NCBI GenBank assembly: GCA_902517885.1
Contig: CABYDZ010000004.1
Coordinates: 1-64,000, forward strand
Direction of reading: 5' to 3'
DNA length: 64,000 nucleotides
Source: an uncultured Pelagibacteraceae bacterium
Lineage (GTDB): Bacteria > Pseudomonadota > Alphaproteobacteria > Pelagibacterales > AG-422-B15
The position numbers and the translations under genes were made by a program. The first letter of the stretch is position 1; each line of letters starts with the position of its first letter. The notes beneath the pieces are model-generated. The model saw nothing but the letters and a program-made list of their open reading frames with translations. It made no database searches and was not told the origin of the DNA. Shown in pieces: positions 43,424 to 54,253 of this stretch.

Positions 43424-44241
43424 TAATTTACTTTAATAATAAATTTTCAAATAATAAAAATATTCTAATTGATGTTAGGGATAGAGGCTTCTTATTGGGA
43501 GATGCTATATTTGAAACAATTCTTTTTAATAATCAAAAAATTATTTTATTTAACTACCATTATGAAAGATTTATAAAATCAATTAAAAAAAATTACTTCA
43601 ATTTCTTCATCTCAAAAAAAAAGCTTGAAGATATAATTTATAAATTAGTAAAAATAAATAAAATAGACACAAGGCGTGTGGCCATTAGATTAACGCTTTC
43701 AAGGGGAGTATCGAAGGCTCGAGGGCTTGATTTTAATAATGATCATGCGTGTACTTTTCTAATTACTCTTTCAAACCTAGCCACCAACAAGACTATACCA
43801 AAGATAAGAATTAAAACTTCAGATATAAAACGCTTAAGTAATTCAATATTGTCACAAAATAAGACGAGCAATTATTTTGAAAATATTGTTGCAAAACATA
43901 TTTCAAAAAAAGAAAAATTTGATGATGCATTATTCTTAAATGAAAAAAATAAAATATGCTGCTGTTCTAGTTCAAATATCTATTTTGTTGAAAATAACAA
44001 AATTTTTACACCTCCCCTAAAAGATGGAGCTCTAGATGGCACTGTCAGAAAGCTGCTTTTGAAAAAGAAAAAGGTTGCAGTAAAGAGCATATCATTGAAT
44101 AATCTAAAAAAAGTAAGTGAAGTATTCTTAACAAATAGTATTCTTGGGGTAAGACCGGTAACCAAAATTGATAAAATTTCATTTGATTTTGGGCCAAAAA
44201 CAAAAACAATAATGAAATATTCAGAAAGTTTAGGAATTTAA
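43420..44241 (+). CDS. pabC: Class IV aminotransferase (aminodeoxychorismate lyase-like)
   Basis: DRGFLLGDAIFETI; overlaps pabB by 4 bp. Confidence 0.83.
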   Translation: MIIYFNNKFSNNKNILIDVRDRGFLLGDAIFETILFNNQKIILFNYHYERFIKSIKKNYFNFFISKKKLEDIIYKLVKINKIDTRRVAIRLTLSRGVSKARGLDFNNDHACTFLITLSNLATNKTIPKIRIKTSDIKRLSNSILSQNKTSNYFENIVAKHISKKEKFDDALFLNEKNKICCCSSSNIYFVENNKIFTPPLKDGALDGTVRKLLLKKKKVAVKSISLNNLKKVSEVFLTNSILGVRPVTKIDKISFDFGPKTKTIMKYSESLGI

Positions 44242-46038
44242 ATGGGCATTTTAAATACAGTATCTAGAGAGTATAGTTATTTTAAATTTTTCTTACAACT
44301 TGTTGGACGTTCTAGAAAGTTTGATAAAAAAAAATCAACAACTGTGGCAGATATCATGGAGGAGCAGGTAGATAAATCTCCAGATAGCATTGCAATAGAA
44401 TTTGAGGAAAAAAAATATACGTACCGCCAGATGGATGATGAGGCTAATCAAATTGCCAACTGGGCAATTAGCAAAGGATACAAAACTGGTGATGCAATTT
44501 CTTTATTAATGGAAAATAAGCCAGAGTATATTTTTACTTGGTTTGGCTTAGCAAAAATTGGGGTTACTGTTGCTTGTTTAAATAACAATATTAAAAGTAA
44601 GTCTTTAGCTCATTGTATTAAAAAATCGGAAAGTAAAAGTCTTATTATAAGTTCTGACTTGATGGAAAATCTTTCATCAGCGCAAAGCTATATTGAGGAT
44701 GATTTAGATGTTTACGTAGCTGGTAAAGAAGTTCAAGGCTATGAGTCACTGTCTAATAGCTTTAATGAGGAAGGAAAAATTAGACCAGATAATTCAGTAA
44801 GAGAAAATTTATCAAATAGCCAATCTCTTTTCTATATTTATACAAGTGGTACGACAGGTATGCCTAAAGCATCAAATTTTAGCCATCAAAAGTTTTTAGT
44901 TGGATGCGGATTACAAATGTTTTCACTTCAAATGAAACCTACAGATAAAACGTACATGGTTCTTCCATTATATCATGCAACTGGAGGTGTAGTTGGCATA
45001 GGTTCAACTTTTTGTACAGGTGGTACTGTTGTGCTTAGAAAGAAATTCTCTGTCGAGAAGTTCTGGGAGGATTGTGTAAAGTATGAAGTCACAGTAATCA
45101 CTTACATTGGTGAACTATTCAGATATTTGGTGGCTGGAAAAGAAAACGATTATGAAAAAAAACATAAGATCAGAGGAATATATGGAAATGGACTGAGGCC
45201 AGAGGTCTGGAAAGTAGTGCAAGAAAGGTTTGGTATTAATAAAATTATAGAGTTTTACGGTTCCTCGGAGGGAAATGTATCTTTAACTAATGTGGACAGT
45301 GAATTCGGTTCAATTGGAAGAATTCCTCCATATTTAAAGGGAATTTTACCGACCAAAATTGTTAAATTTGATGTTGAAAATGAAGTTGTAATTAGAAATG
45401 AAGAGGGGTTCTGTATCGAGTGTGAAAATGATGAGGCTGGTGAAGCAATTGGCTTCATTCCAAATGATGATAAATTCACTGGAAAATTTGAAGGGTATAC
45501 AGATAAAGAAGCTACAAAGAAAAAAATTCTTGAGGACGTTTTTGAAAAAGGTGATCGTTGGTTTTCTACAGGTGATTTATTAAAGAAAGACAAGCAAGGT
45601 TATTTTTATTTTGTAGATCGCATTGGGGATACCTTTAGGTGGAAATCTGAAAATGTATCAACTAATGAAGTGAGCGAGGCAATTTCATCATTTAGAGGAA
45701 TCGATGAAGTTAATGTTTATGGTGTGGAGGTTCCCAATCAAGATGGTAGAGCAGGTATGGCATCTCTTGTTGTAAATAGTGAATTTAAATTAGACGAGCT
45801 CTATCAATATTTATCGGAACAATTGCCAGCTTACAGTGTGCCTGTTTTTATTCGTATAAGTCCTGAGATAGAAAAGACGGGAACATTTAAATATAAAAAA
45901 ACAGATCTGGTCGAAGAAGGATTTAATCCTAATAAAATTCAAGATCCGCTCTATTTTGCATCAGGACCCGACTCAACATATATAGATTTAGATCAAAATA
46001 TATTTGATAAAATTTATAGTTCAGAAGTTAGAATCTAG
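44242..46038 (+). CDS. Long-chain acyl-CoA synthetase (FATP/FadD6-like)
   Basis: AMP-binding motif YIYTSGTTGMPKAS; GDRWFSTGDLLKKD. Confidence 0.9.
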   Translation: MGILNTVSREYSYFKFFLQLVGRSRKFDKKKSTTVADIMEEQVDKSPDSIAIEFEEKKYTYRQMDDEANQIANWAISKGYKTGDAISLLMENKPEYIFTWFGLAKIGVTVACLNNNIKSKSLAHCIKKSESKSLIISSDLMENLSSAQSYIEDDLDVYVAGKEVQGYESLSNSFNEEGKIRPDNSVRENLSNSQSLFYIYTSGTTGMPKASNFSHQKFLVGCGLQMFSLQMKPTDKTYMVLPLYHATGGVVGIGSTFCTGGTVVLRKKFSVEKFWEDCVKYEVTVITYIGELFRYLVAGKENDYEKKHKIRGIYGNGLRPEVWKVVQERFGINKIIEFYGSSEGNVSLTNVDSEFGSIGRIPPYLKGILPTKIVKFDVENEVVIRNEEGFCIECENDEAGEAIGFIPNDDKFTGKFEGYTDKEATKKKILEDVFEKGDRWFSTGDLLKKDKQGYFYFVDRIGDTFRWKSENVSTNEVSEAISSFRGIDEVNVYGVEVPNQDGRAGMASLVVNSEFKLDELYQYLSEQLPAYSVPVFIRISPEIEKTGTFKYKKTDLVEEGFNPNKIQDPLYFASGPDSTYIDLDQNIFDKIYSSEVRI

Positions 46039-47228
46039 AAATATTTAGCTAGTTTTAGAGTTAAACTTGAATCTTGCTTAAATTGATAAGTAAAGTCAGC
46101 CTTATCAATACTTCCATTTAATGATACATCAAAAAAAAGTTTTAAGTCGTCATTTACTCTTTGTTCAAACTCTGCTTGAAAGCGATTTGAGTTGCCTCTT
46201 ATGTCAAATAAATAGCCTGCTAGTAGACTAGAAGATTTAATATCATTTAAGCTCCATCTTAAACCAATAACACCTTCGTTATTAAAAGGATTATCATTCC
46301 TATCATCAAAGGCATATTCTACAATTACACCTAGATCACTTTGCGTATTACGAATACCATAATATGTATATTCGATTCCACCCGCAGCGCTCAAATGTCT
46401 TTCACTTCCATCTTTAGCGCTTACAGACTCAAGCTTGTACAGCCAAGGACCTTTAGTAGCTTGAATATCAACTCCTGTTTGAGATAATATAGGGTAATGA
46501 GAGTCAAACTTTAAAGTTGATGGATTAGGGCTTAAAACAGGTGTTCTGTTGTTTCCGTAGAAGTGAGATAAACCAATATCTAAATCCTCGATAACTGCAG
46601 AGTATCTTAATGCAAAATCCATTTTATGTTTCTTTGCTGAAGACTCATAGGTAATAGAATTCTTATCAACTTCAAATAAAAGTCTCGGACGACCTTCTTT
46701 GCTAGAAAATGGTCTCTCTCTAAAATACGGCATTAAGTAGATATCAAATATCCCGTAATCCTGACTGTATGAAATTGAAGCCATAGGCTGACCAAGTTTT
46801 TTTGTTCCAGCTATATCTTCTGCTAAATTTGATTGATTGATAATGTCAACAATATTAAACGTTTCATTGACTCCCCAAAAAACTATTTCATTCCCAACTT
46901 TTAGCGCTATATCGTCAAAATAATATTCATATTTAAACTTTTGAAAATCTAAGTAGCGAAGTTCATCATCATTCTGGTCAAAACGACCAATTGCACTAAT
47001 GGTAAATTTCGCATCACCTTCTTGCAAGTATGATATAAAAGTTCCTTTTCCAAACAAAGAAGTATTGTAGTTATCCTGATTGTGTTTTCCGTCCCCATTT
47101 ATGTAAATAGATGTCTCTGGTTGAATGAAACCGTAAGCTTTAAAGTCTAATGCATTAATATGAGATGTAAGAAATAAATAAACTAACAAGAAAATAAGTA
47201 TTTTTCGTTGAAAAAGATTTTCAATCAC
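46035..47228 (-). CDS. Outer-membrane beta-barrel protein (DUF1302-like)
   Basis: Signal peptide, alternating beta-strand sequence, terminal aromatic ...LTLKLAKYF; next to MMPL and LolA-like genes. Confidence 0.7.
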   Translation of the reverse strand: MIENLFQRKILIFLLVYLFLTSHINALDFKAYGFIQPETSIYINGDGKHNQDNYNTSLFGKGTFISYLQEGDAKFTISAIGRFDQNDDELRYLDFQKFKYEYYFDDIALKVGNEIVFWGVNETFNIVDIINQSNLAEDIAGTKKLGQPMASISYSQDYGIFDIYLMPYFRERPFSSKEGRPRLLFEVDKNSITYESSAKKHKMDFALRYSAVIEDLDIGLSHFYGNNRTPVLSPNPSTLKFDSHYPILSQTGVDIQATKGPWLYKLESVSAKDGSERHLSAAGGIEYTYYGIRNTQSDLGVIVEYAFDDRNDNPFNNEGVIGLRWSLNDIKSSSLLAGYLFDIRGNSNRFQAEFEQRVNDDLKLFFDVSLNGSIDKADFTYQFKQDSSLTLKLAKYF

Positions 47229-47230
47229 AA

Positions 47231-48019
47231 TTAATCAGCTAAACGCATCAAACTGGATTTCTCAAAGTCCTTTTTATTTAGTCCTATATTTAATTGACGA
47301 TTTTCCCATTTATAAATAGTTGAGTTGTCATTTTGATGATTTACAACACGAAAAGTATCTGCAAACCAGATAGTATCGTTGTATAATTTATGATCCTCAA
47401 AATATATAGTCTTTAGGAGATCGCCTTTTCTATCATAATACTCAATTTTTCGAGCTCTTAACAACTCGTCCGTAAGACCAATTCTCTTTGTGTACCCAGA
47501 ATTTTCATACTTAGGATAAGACTCAAGTTTATAGCACAATTCGCCTTCATAGTTTTCTTCACCTAAATATTTCCAGTCGTATTTTCTGTAATCTAAACCT
47601 GAAAAGTCTTCAAATGAAATTTCACTGCCCATAAACGCCCCTGATTTATTGCTAGACGAAATTCTTTTTACTCTACCTAAGGCAGGAAGATAAAGCCATT
47701 GATCATCATCATCATTTACATGTGTATGTGAAAGCATTACTGTGCCTTCGACATCTTTAGGTTTATTAAAGAAAATTAATGATTTATCACCATCATTTGG
47801 GTCCATGTTTTCTAAATTTTTACCTGAAATTTCTCGTATGACCTCATTACCTTTTGGATCAATTAGAATCATTAATTGCTCTGATGTACTATCTATATAT
47901 CCTCGTGTACTTTCATAAGCTTCTTTTGCTATTTTCAAACCTATTTCTTCATCTGTTTCCGCAAACGATGAAAAATTAAATGTTAGAATTAGTATAAATA
48001 AGAAAGAATAAATTTTCAT
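47231..48019 (-). CDS. Outer membrane lipoprotein-sorting (LolA-like) protein
   Basis: Signal peptide; LYLPALGRVKRISSSNKSGAFMGSEISFEDFSG. Confidence 0.85.
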   Translation of the reverse strand: MKIYSFLFILILTFNFSSFAETDEEIGLKIAKEAYESTRGYIDSTSEQLMILIDPKGNEVIREISGKNLENMDPNDGDKSLIFFNKPKDVEGTVMLSHTHVNDDDDQWLYLPALGRVKRISSSNKSGAFMGSEISFEDFSGLDYRKYDWKYLGEENYEGELCYKLESYPKYENSGYTKRIGLTDELLRARKIEYYDRKGDLLKTIYFEDHKLYNDTIWFADTFRVVNHQNDNSTIYKWENRQLNIGLNKKDFEKSSLMRLAD

Positions 48020-50307
48020 TTTGATTTATTTCCGAAGATTAATAACAGTGATGGCAGCAATAATAGGTCGATTATCAGTGCAAGTAAAATTATTAATGCA
48101 CACATTCCACCTAATACGTAATTCGTCTGAAAGCTAGACTGAAGTAAGAATAGAAATCCACAAAAAAGGCAAACTGAGGCAACAATGATTGGGTAGCCAA
48201 CATATTTATAGCAATATTGGATTGCATCGTATGATGACAAATTCATCACGTTTGCTTTTTTAAATTTTGTTAAGAAATGAATTGTTGCATCTACCACAAG
48301 ACCAATGGCAATTAAAATGGCAACAGTATGACTGAAAGTTACTATTTTGGTAAAAAGTGACAGTACACCATAGGCAAGAACAAAGGGAACAACATTAGGA
48401 ACCACACTAATTAGTCCGAACCTAATGCTTCTGAGTGTAATGCCAATTACAACAATTATTATTCCAAAAGAAAAAATAAGTCCCCTTAGAAGTCCGTTCG
48501 TATTTTCTTGATATACATATGGGAACATCACAGGTATGCCAACAATCCCATCAGATTGATAGGAGCCAAGATTATTTTTTATCCACTCTTTGGTCCTTTG
48601 GTGAAAATCTCTAGATTGAATTGAGGTAAAGTTATTAAGTCTTATAAGTAAACGTGATTCTGACTTGTTGGCAGTCATTTGATCTTTTAGATCCATTCCA
48701 TAAGGTACTGAAAATTCGTACATTAAGAAATATTGTGCATTTAGTGATTTATTATCTGGTATTGAATAAAACTCTTCTGATCCTTCGTTCATATTTTTAT
48801 TCAGGGTCTTTATAACATCTGCAACTGTAGCAACTGTAACAACCTCATCTTGACTCTCAAGCCAACTTGCAAAATCATCAAGTTTTTTTAAATAATTTGG
48901 ATCAGTAATGCCATCCACTTCTCCTGAATCCATATTGGCAAAAATAAAAAACGAACTACCAAACTCGTCGTTAACAATATTCTTAACTTCAACCCAGTCA
49001 TCAACGCGATCAAAGTAAGCATCAAAGTCATCATCAAAATATAGTGTTGGTATCAGTGAAATTAAAAAAATTGTGATTAGAGATATAAAAGTGATTACAT
49101 AATATTTAAATTTAAAAATAAAATTGCCCAATGCATGCAAGGCAGGCAAAATAATATTATTCTTACCATCAGACTTTATAGGCATCATCATAAATAATGC
49201 TGGCAATACTGTAACAGATAATACAAAGCTGTAGGCAGCACCAAATACAACAGCATTTGCCATTTGACTAAATGCCGGAATATTTCCAAAATTTACTCCA
49301 GCAACACCCACAGCAGTTGTAAAACTTGTTAAGAATACTGGCATAAAGTTAATTTTCATACTTTCTATAATCGCCTTATCTTTTTGCATTCCTTCATTCA
49401 TATTAGAAAGTGCTATTGAAAGAATATGAATAGCATGAGCTAAAGCAATAGTTAGTATAATTATAGGCGCAATAATTAAAGGAGGTAAAACTTGATACTC
49501 TAGCCATCCAGCAGAGCCCATTGAAGGTAGAATTGATAGAAAAATAACAATAAGTGATAGTAGCGATGCAGAGACTGACCTTAAAAGTACATATGAGAGT
49601 ATGATTATAAGAACTAAGAATGCAGGGTACATATTAGTAGCATCACTTTGAGCTGTTTCTTGAAAGTTCTGAGAAAATCTAGCTGAGCCTGCTACAGTTA
49701 CAAAGATGTCAGGATTTTTTTCATTAAATAATTTTTTTTGTTCTTCTGCAAATGCAATTGGTTCGATGAAGTCAATCCCAATAGGTACATCAAGTGTAAT
49801 ATTTACAAAGCTTACTTTTGAACTTTTCGATAATATAAAGTTTACTATATTTTTTTCTTTTAAAGCTAGGTTTTTTAGATCCAATAATTCATTATCAGTA
49901 AGTGAGTCTATGTCACCTATGAAGTCACTAATATTAATGTCGTCACCATCAACGGTTGTATATTGATAATTTGTCAATGAACTAACTCTTGATGAGTATG
50001 GAGCTTTCCATGATAATTCGGTCAATTCATCTATGACTTTAAGAACATTTTTCTGAAAAATTTCACCACTTTTGGGCTTTATCACAAAAGTAAGAGTATC
50101 AATCGTGCCGTACTTTTCTTCTATATTAAGTATATCTTGGTAATTCTGCTGATCATTTTCAACAAAAGATCTGTAACCAGCAGGAGTTTCTAAAAAACGC
50201 ACGCCAGAAGTAGCAAGTAAAACAAGCGCTATTGCTAACGTAATAGTTTTAATTTTATGAGATATTATGACACTAGTAAATTTTTCAACTATATTTTCTA
50301 TATTCAT
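48016..50307 (-). CDS. RND superfamily (MMPL-type) exporter
   Basis: 763 aa, two repeats of TM bundle and periplasmic loops; 2x SSD-like segments. Confidence 0.88.
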   Translation of the reverse strand: MNIENIVEKFTSVIISHKIKTITLAIALVLLATSGVRFLETPAGYRSFVENDQQNYQDILNIEEKYGTIDTLTFVIKPKSGEIFQKNVLKVIDELTELSWKAPYSSRVSSLTNYQYTTVDGDDINISDFIGDIDSLTDNELLDLKNLALKEKNIVNFILSKSSKVSFVNITLDVPIGIDFIEPIAFAEEQKKLFNEKNPDIFVTVAGSARFSQNFQETAQSDATNMYPAFLVLIIILSYVLLRSVSASLLSLIVIFLSILPSMGSAGWLEYQVLPPLIIAPIIILTIALAHAIHILSIALSNMNEGMQKDKAIIESMKINFMPVFLTSFTTAVGVAGVNFGNIPAFSQMANAVVFGAAYSFVLSVTVLPALFMMMPIKSDGKNNIILPALHALGNFIFKFKYYVITFISLITIFLISLIPTLYFDDDFDAYFDRVDDWVEVKNIVNDEFGSSFFIFANMDSGEVDGITDPNYLKKLDDFASWLESQDEVVTVATVADVIKTLNKNMNEGSEEFYSIPDNKSLNAQYFLMYEFSVPYGMDLKDQMTANKSESRLLIRLNNFTSIQSRDFHQRTKEWIKNNLGSYQSDGIVGIPVMFPYVYQENTNGLLRGLIFSFGIIIVVIGITLRSIRFGLISVVPNVVPFVLAYGVLSLFTKIVTFSHTVAILIAIGLVVDATIHFLTKFKKANVMNLSSYDAIQYCYKYVGYPIIVASVCLFCGFLFLLQSSFQTNYVLGGMCALIILLALIIDLLLLPSLLLIFGNKSK

Positions 50308-50347
50308 ATAGAAATACTATATAAAGAAATTTGTAAATTTGACTAGT

Positions 50348-51289
50348 ATGAATAATAGTAAGAAAATAATTTTAGTTTCGCCAAGAGGCTTTTGTGCAGG
50401 AGTTACTCGAGCTATTGATGTTGTATTAGAAACACTTAAAAAATATGGATCACCAGTATATGTAAATCACGAAATTGTTCACAATAAGCATGTGATTGAC
50501 GATTTAACTAAAAAAGGGGCAGTATTTTTAAAGAATATTGAGGATGCTCCAAAAGATAGACCAATTATATTTTCAGCACATGGAGTCTCAAAAAAGATTA
50601 CTAATTATGCAAAAGATAATAATAAAACTATTATAGATGCTACTTGTCCACTGGTCACAAAGGTGCACGTGCAGGCAGACAAGTTTTATAAATTAGGATT
50701 CAAAATTATTTTAATAGGTCATAAGAATCATCCCGAAGTAGAGGGTACGATGGGTCAATTGCCTCGAGATACTATTTACTTAGTAGAAACTATAAATGAT
50801 ATAAATGAACTTAATTTTTTTGGAAATGATAAAATTGCTTACTTAACTCAAACTACCTTGTCTATTGATGATACCCAAAATATGATCAATGAATTACGTA
50901 AAAAATTTCCAAATATTGAGTCATCCCCAAAAGAAGACATATGTTATGCCACTTCAAATAGGCAAAAGGCCATTAAAGAATATGCTGATAAGTGTGATGC
51001 ATTTATTGTAGTTGGGTCTAAGAATTCATCTAATTCAAACAGACTCGTTGAAGTAGCAAAAAAAGCAGGCTGTATTAACTCTCATTTGTTAGAAAATGCA
51101 GAAAGTCTTAATTTAAGTAATTATTCTTCAAGTAATATTATTGGAATATCCTCAGGAGCATCAGTGCCAGAGATTTTAGTAGAAAATGTAATTTCAAAAT
51201 TTCAAGAAAATTATTCATTAGAAATTGAGAATGTTTCACTTGGTGAGGAAGATGTTCAATTTAAACTTCCTAAGGAAGTCAGAAATTAA
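50348..51289 (+). CDS. ispH: 4-hydroxy-3-methylbut-2-enyl diphosphate reductase
   Basis: SPRGFCAGVTRAIDVV; DATCPLVTKVH; SGASVPEILV. Confidence 0.95.
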   Translation: MNNSKKIILVSPRGFCAGVTRAIDVVLETLKKYGSPVYVNHEIVHNKHVIDDLTKKGAVFLKNIEDAPKDRPIIFSAHGVSKKITNYAKDNNKTIIDATCPLVTKVHVQADKFYKLGFKIILIGHKNHPEVEGTMGQLPRDTIYLVETINDINELNFFGNDKIAYLTQTTLSIDDTQNMINELRKKFPNIESSPKEDICYATSNRQKAIKEYADKCDAFIVVGSKNSSNSNRLVEVAKKAGCINSHLLENAESLNLSNYSSSNIIGISSGASVPEILVENVISKFQENYSLEIENVSLGEEDVQFKLPKEVRN

Positions 51290-51291
51290 TA

Positions 51292-51729
51292 ATGTTAGAA
51301 AATTTAAATTGGAAATATAAAAATCCGTTTATCGAAGAATTTACTGCTACCAAAGAAGATATTGATATCCTTGGCCACGTTAACAATAAAGTTTATTTAA
51401 ATTGGTGTGAAATTGTAAGCTGGAAACACTCAGCAAGATTAGGCATTACTCCAAAGGTATATGAAGATTTGAAATGTGCTTGTGTTGTAATAAAAAGTGA
51501 AAATAGTTTTACAGGATCTTTGTTTGAAGGAGACCAAGTAGCTATTTCAACTTGGATTATTTCAACTGATAAAAAAATCAGATTAAGTAGATTTTTTCAA
51601 GTTATTAACATAGCTAAAAATCAAACAATTTTTACTTCTTTTGTTGATTACGCATGCATAAGTCTCAATAATTTTAAGCCAGTAAGAATGCCAAAGCTCT
51701 TTGTAGAAAATTATAATGTAACATGTTAA
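51292..51729 (+). CDS. Acyl-CoA thioesterase (4HBT hot-dog fold)
   Basis: DIDILGHVNNKVYLNWCE. Confidence 0.85.
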   Translation: MLENLNWKYKNPFIEEFTATKEDIDILGHVNNKVYLNWCEIVSWKHSARLGITPKVYEDLKCACVVIKSENSFTGSLFEGDQVAISTWIISTDKKIRLSRFFQVINIAKNQTIFTSFVDYACISLNNFKPVRMPKLFVENYNVTC

Positions 51730-51730
51730 A

Positions 51731-52219
51731 ATGTTTACGTTAAGGGATGCTGAACATTCTGATATAGATAAGATTGTACGAATCAATGAGTCTGCAATTC
51801 CAGCAGTCAATTATGTATCTTATAGTGAATTTGAGTGGTTTCTTAAAAGAAAGCTATATTTCAAAATAGCTGAAAATTCTTACGGTACCATTTCTGGTTT
51901 TTTATTAGTTTTGCCATCAGGACTTGATTATAAAAGCTTAAACTATAAATGGTTTAGTGGAAGGTATGAAAAGTTTGCTTATATCGATAGAATTGTAATT
52001 ATGGATGAGTTTAAGAAAAACGGTATTGGAAAAAGTCTATATCTAGACTTAGAAAAAAATATTAGTGAGTATGAATTAATCGCATGTGAATTTAATATTG
52101 AGCCACCAAACCCAATATCAAAGAAATTTCATGAAAGCCTAAACTATGAAAATGTTGGATATCAGCTTACAGAAAATGAAACAAAAAAAGTATCATTAAT
52201 GATAAAGAAAATTTCATGA
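51731..52219 (+). CDS. GNAT family N-acetyltransferase
   Basis: FAYIDRIVIMDEFKKNGIGKSLYLDLE. Confidence 0.85.
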   Translation: MFTLRDAEHSDIDKIVRINESAIPAVNYVSYSEFEWFLKRKLYFKIAENSYGTISGFLLVLPSGLDYKSLNYKWFSGRYEKFAYIDRIVIMDEFKKNGIGKSLYLDLEKNISEYELIACEFNIEPPNPISKKFHESLNYENVGYQLTENETKKVSLMIKKIS

Positions 52220-53322
52220 GTAATAATTTTGTAGACGTATTAGTTATAGGAGGTGGAGTTGTTGGGTTAGCAATTGCTAAGACTTTTGCTGCTGAAAAAA
52301 GGGACGTATTAGTCGTTGAAAGAGAGAATACTTTCGGTTCAGTAACAAGTTCAAGAAACAGCGGGGTAATCCATGCTGGTGTCTATTACGATCAGGATTC
52401 ATTAAAAGCAAAATTTTGCGCTCCTGGAAATAAACGTATTTATGAATACTGTAATAAATTTAAAATCCCCCACTTCAATACAGGTAAATTTATTGTGGCT
52501 TGTTCAAAAGACGAAATCCCAAAGATTGACGAAATATATGAAAAAGCAGGGGATAATGGTGTTGAAGGAATAAAGAGAGTGACTGGAGATTATGTTTCTC
52601 AGGTGGAACCGCTAGTAGAATGTGAGGAAGCATTGTTTGTTCCATCTTCAGGCATTGTTGACCAAGCATCATTAATGAGATCATATCTAGGAGAGTTAGA
52701 GCTGTCAGGAAGCATTGCCTACAATAGTAAATTTATTAAATCTGAGCTAAAGAATAATGTCCATGTCTCAACAGTTCTTAACGAAGGTAATGAAATTAAA
52801 ATTGAGTCTTCAATTTTAATCAATGCAGCGGGTCTTTATGCTGAAGATGTTGCCAAATCAATATCCTCCATGGATAAAACACTAATTCCAAAGACATACT
52901 TCGCTAAGGGAAATTATTTCGAGACCAGTAAAGATTTAAATATTAGGCACTTAATTTATCCTATACCAAATGAAGCAAGTCTTGGCTTACATTTAGGTTT
53001 AGATATTGGCATGCAAGTACGATTTGGTCCAGATGTAGAATGGATTGATGAAATAAATTATGATGTAGATGAGAATAGACTTGAATCTTTTTATAATGAT
53101 ATTCGAAAATATATACCTACTTTTGATAAGGGCTTATTAAAAAAAGGCTATTCGGGGGTAAGGCCAAAGTTGAAAAATCGTGGAGAAGGAAAGAGTGATT
53201 TCATAATACAAGGCGAGGAGATTCACAAAAGTAAGAATTTAATAAATCTTTTTGGAATTGAGTCTCCTGGTTTAACTTCTTCTTTAGTCTTGGGAGAACA
53301 TATTGTTGAATTAGTTAGCTGA
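52216..53322 (+). CDS. lhgO: L-2-hydroxyglutarate oxidase-like FAD oxidoreductase
   Basis: VLVIGGGVVGLAIAK; SSRNSGVIHAGVYY. Confidence 0.88.
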   Translation: MSNNFVDVLVIGGGVVGLAIAKTFAAEKRDVLVVERENTFGSVTSSRNSGVIHAGVYYDQDSLKAKFCAPGNKRIYEYCNKFKIPHFNTGKFIVACSKDEIPKIDEIYEKAGDNGVEGIKRVTGDYVSQVEPLVECEEALFVPSSGIVDQASLMRSYLGELELSGSIAYNSKFIKSELKNNVHVSTVLNEGNEIKIESSILINAAGLYAEDVAKSISSMDKTLIPKTYFAKGNYFETSKDLNIRHLIYPIPNEASLGLHLGLDIGMQVRFGPDVEWIDEINYDVDENRLESFYNDIRKYIPTFDKGLLKKGYSGVRPKLKNRGEGKSDFIIQGEEIHKSKNLINLFGIESPGLTSSLVLGEHIVELVS

Positions 53323-54181
53323 AAAGAAGATCTTTGCTTTGAGAGTTAGCAATATACGATTTCAACTTCATCATTGCACCTTTTTCTATTTGTCTAACTC
53401 TTTCTTTTGAAATTTTAAGTTCTTTTCCTAGAATATCAAGAGTTTTAGTATCTTCAATTAAATGACGATCCTTTATAATTCTAATTTCCCTTTCATCTAG
53501 TATCTCAAGGGAACGTTGAATTAGTTCTTTTTTGAAGTTTACTTGATCCTTTTCGAAAACTTTGTCATCAGGCCTTGCATCTTCGTCCTCTATTAATTCC
53601 ATGAATTCACTTTGGCTCTCATCATTAATTTTGTGATTAAGAGAGCTGTCGTTTTGGCTTATTCTGCTATCCATTTTAATAACATCGGACGTAGAAATAT
53701 TTAAATCGTTTGCAATTCCTTGAGCTGTTCTAAAGTCAATTGAACCATGCTCAGTTTGGTGAATTTTATGTTTTAGTTTTCTTAGATTGAAAAATAAGCT
53801 TTTTTGTTTTGATGTCGTAGCTATTCTTACTAGTGACCAGTTTTTTAGAACAAAATCCTGTATAGAAGCTCTTATCCACCAGCCTGCATATGTAGAAAAT
53901 CTAACTTCTTTATCGAGCTGAAATCTTTCGGCAGCTTTCATTAATCCAATGTTACCCTCTTGAATTAGGTCACTGAGATTTAAGCCGTAATTTTTATATT
54001 TTACTGCAAAAGCAATTACTAATCTTATATGAGATTGCGTAAGCTCGTGAAGAGCGCTCTCATCCTTCTTTTCAATCCACTTTTTAGCTAAAACTTTTTC
54101 CTGTTCTTCAGCTAAAAGAGGAATTGACATAGCTTTTTTGGTAAAAGCTTTCATTTCATTTGCATCATCAAAACTTGACAT
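53315..54181 (-). CDS. rpoH: RNA polymerase sigma-32 factor RpoH
   Basis: Sigma region 2 DLIQEGNIGLMKA, RpoH box QKSLFFNLRKLKHKI, region 4 ISKERVRQIEKGAM; ATG at 54181 preferred. Confidence 0.94.
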   Translation of the reverse strand: MSSFDDANEMKAFTKKAMSIPLLAEEQEKVLAKKWIEKKDESALHELTQSHIRLVIAFAVKYKNYGLNLSDLIQEGNIGLMKAAERFQLDKEVRFSTYAGWWIRASIQDFVLKNWSLVRIATTSKQKSLFFNLRKLKHKIHQTEHGSIDFRTAQGIANDLNISTSDVIKMDSRISQNDSSLNHKINDESQSEFMELIEDEDARPDDKVFEKDQVNFKKELIQRSLEILDEREIRIIKDRHLIEDTKTLDILGKELKISKERVRQIEKGAMMKLKSYIANSQSKDLLFS

Positions 54182-54253
54182 GACGCTAAAATACAAATTG
54201 AATAAATAATTACAAATTTAATCAAACAATAAAGGGTATAAACAATTGCCAAT

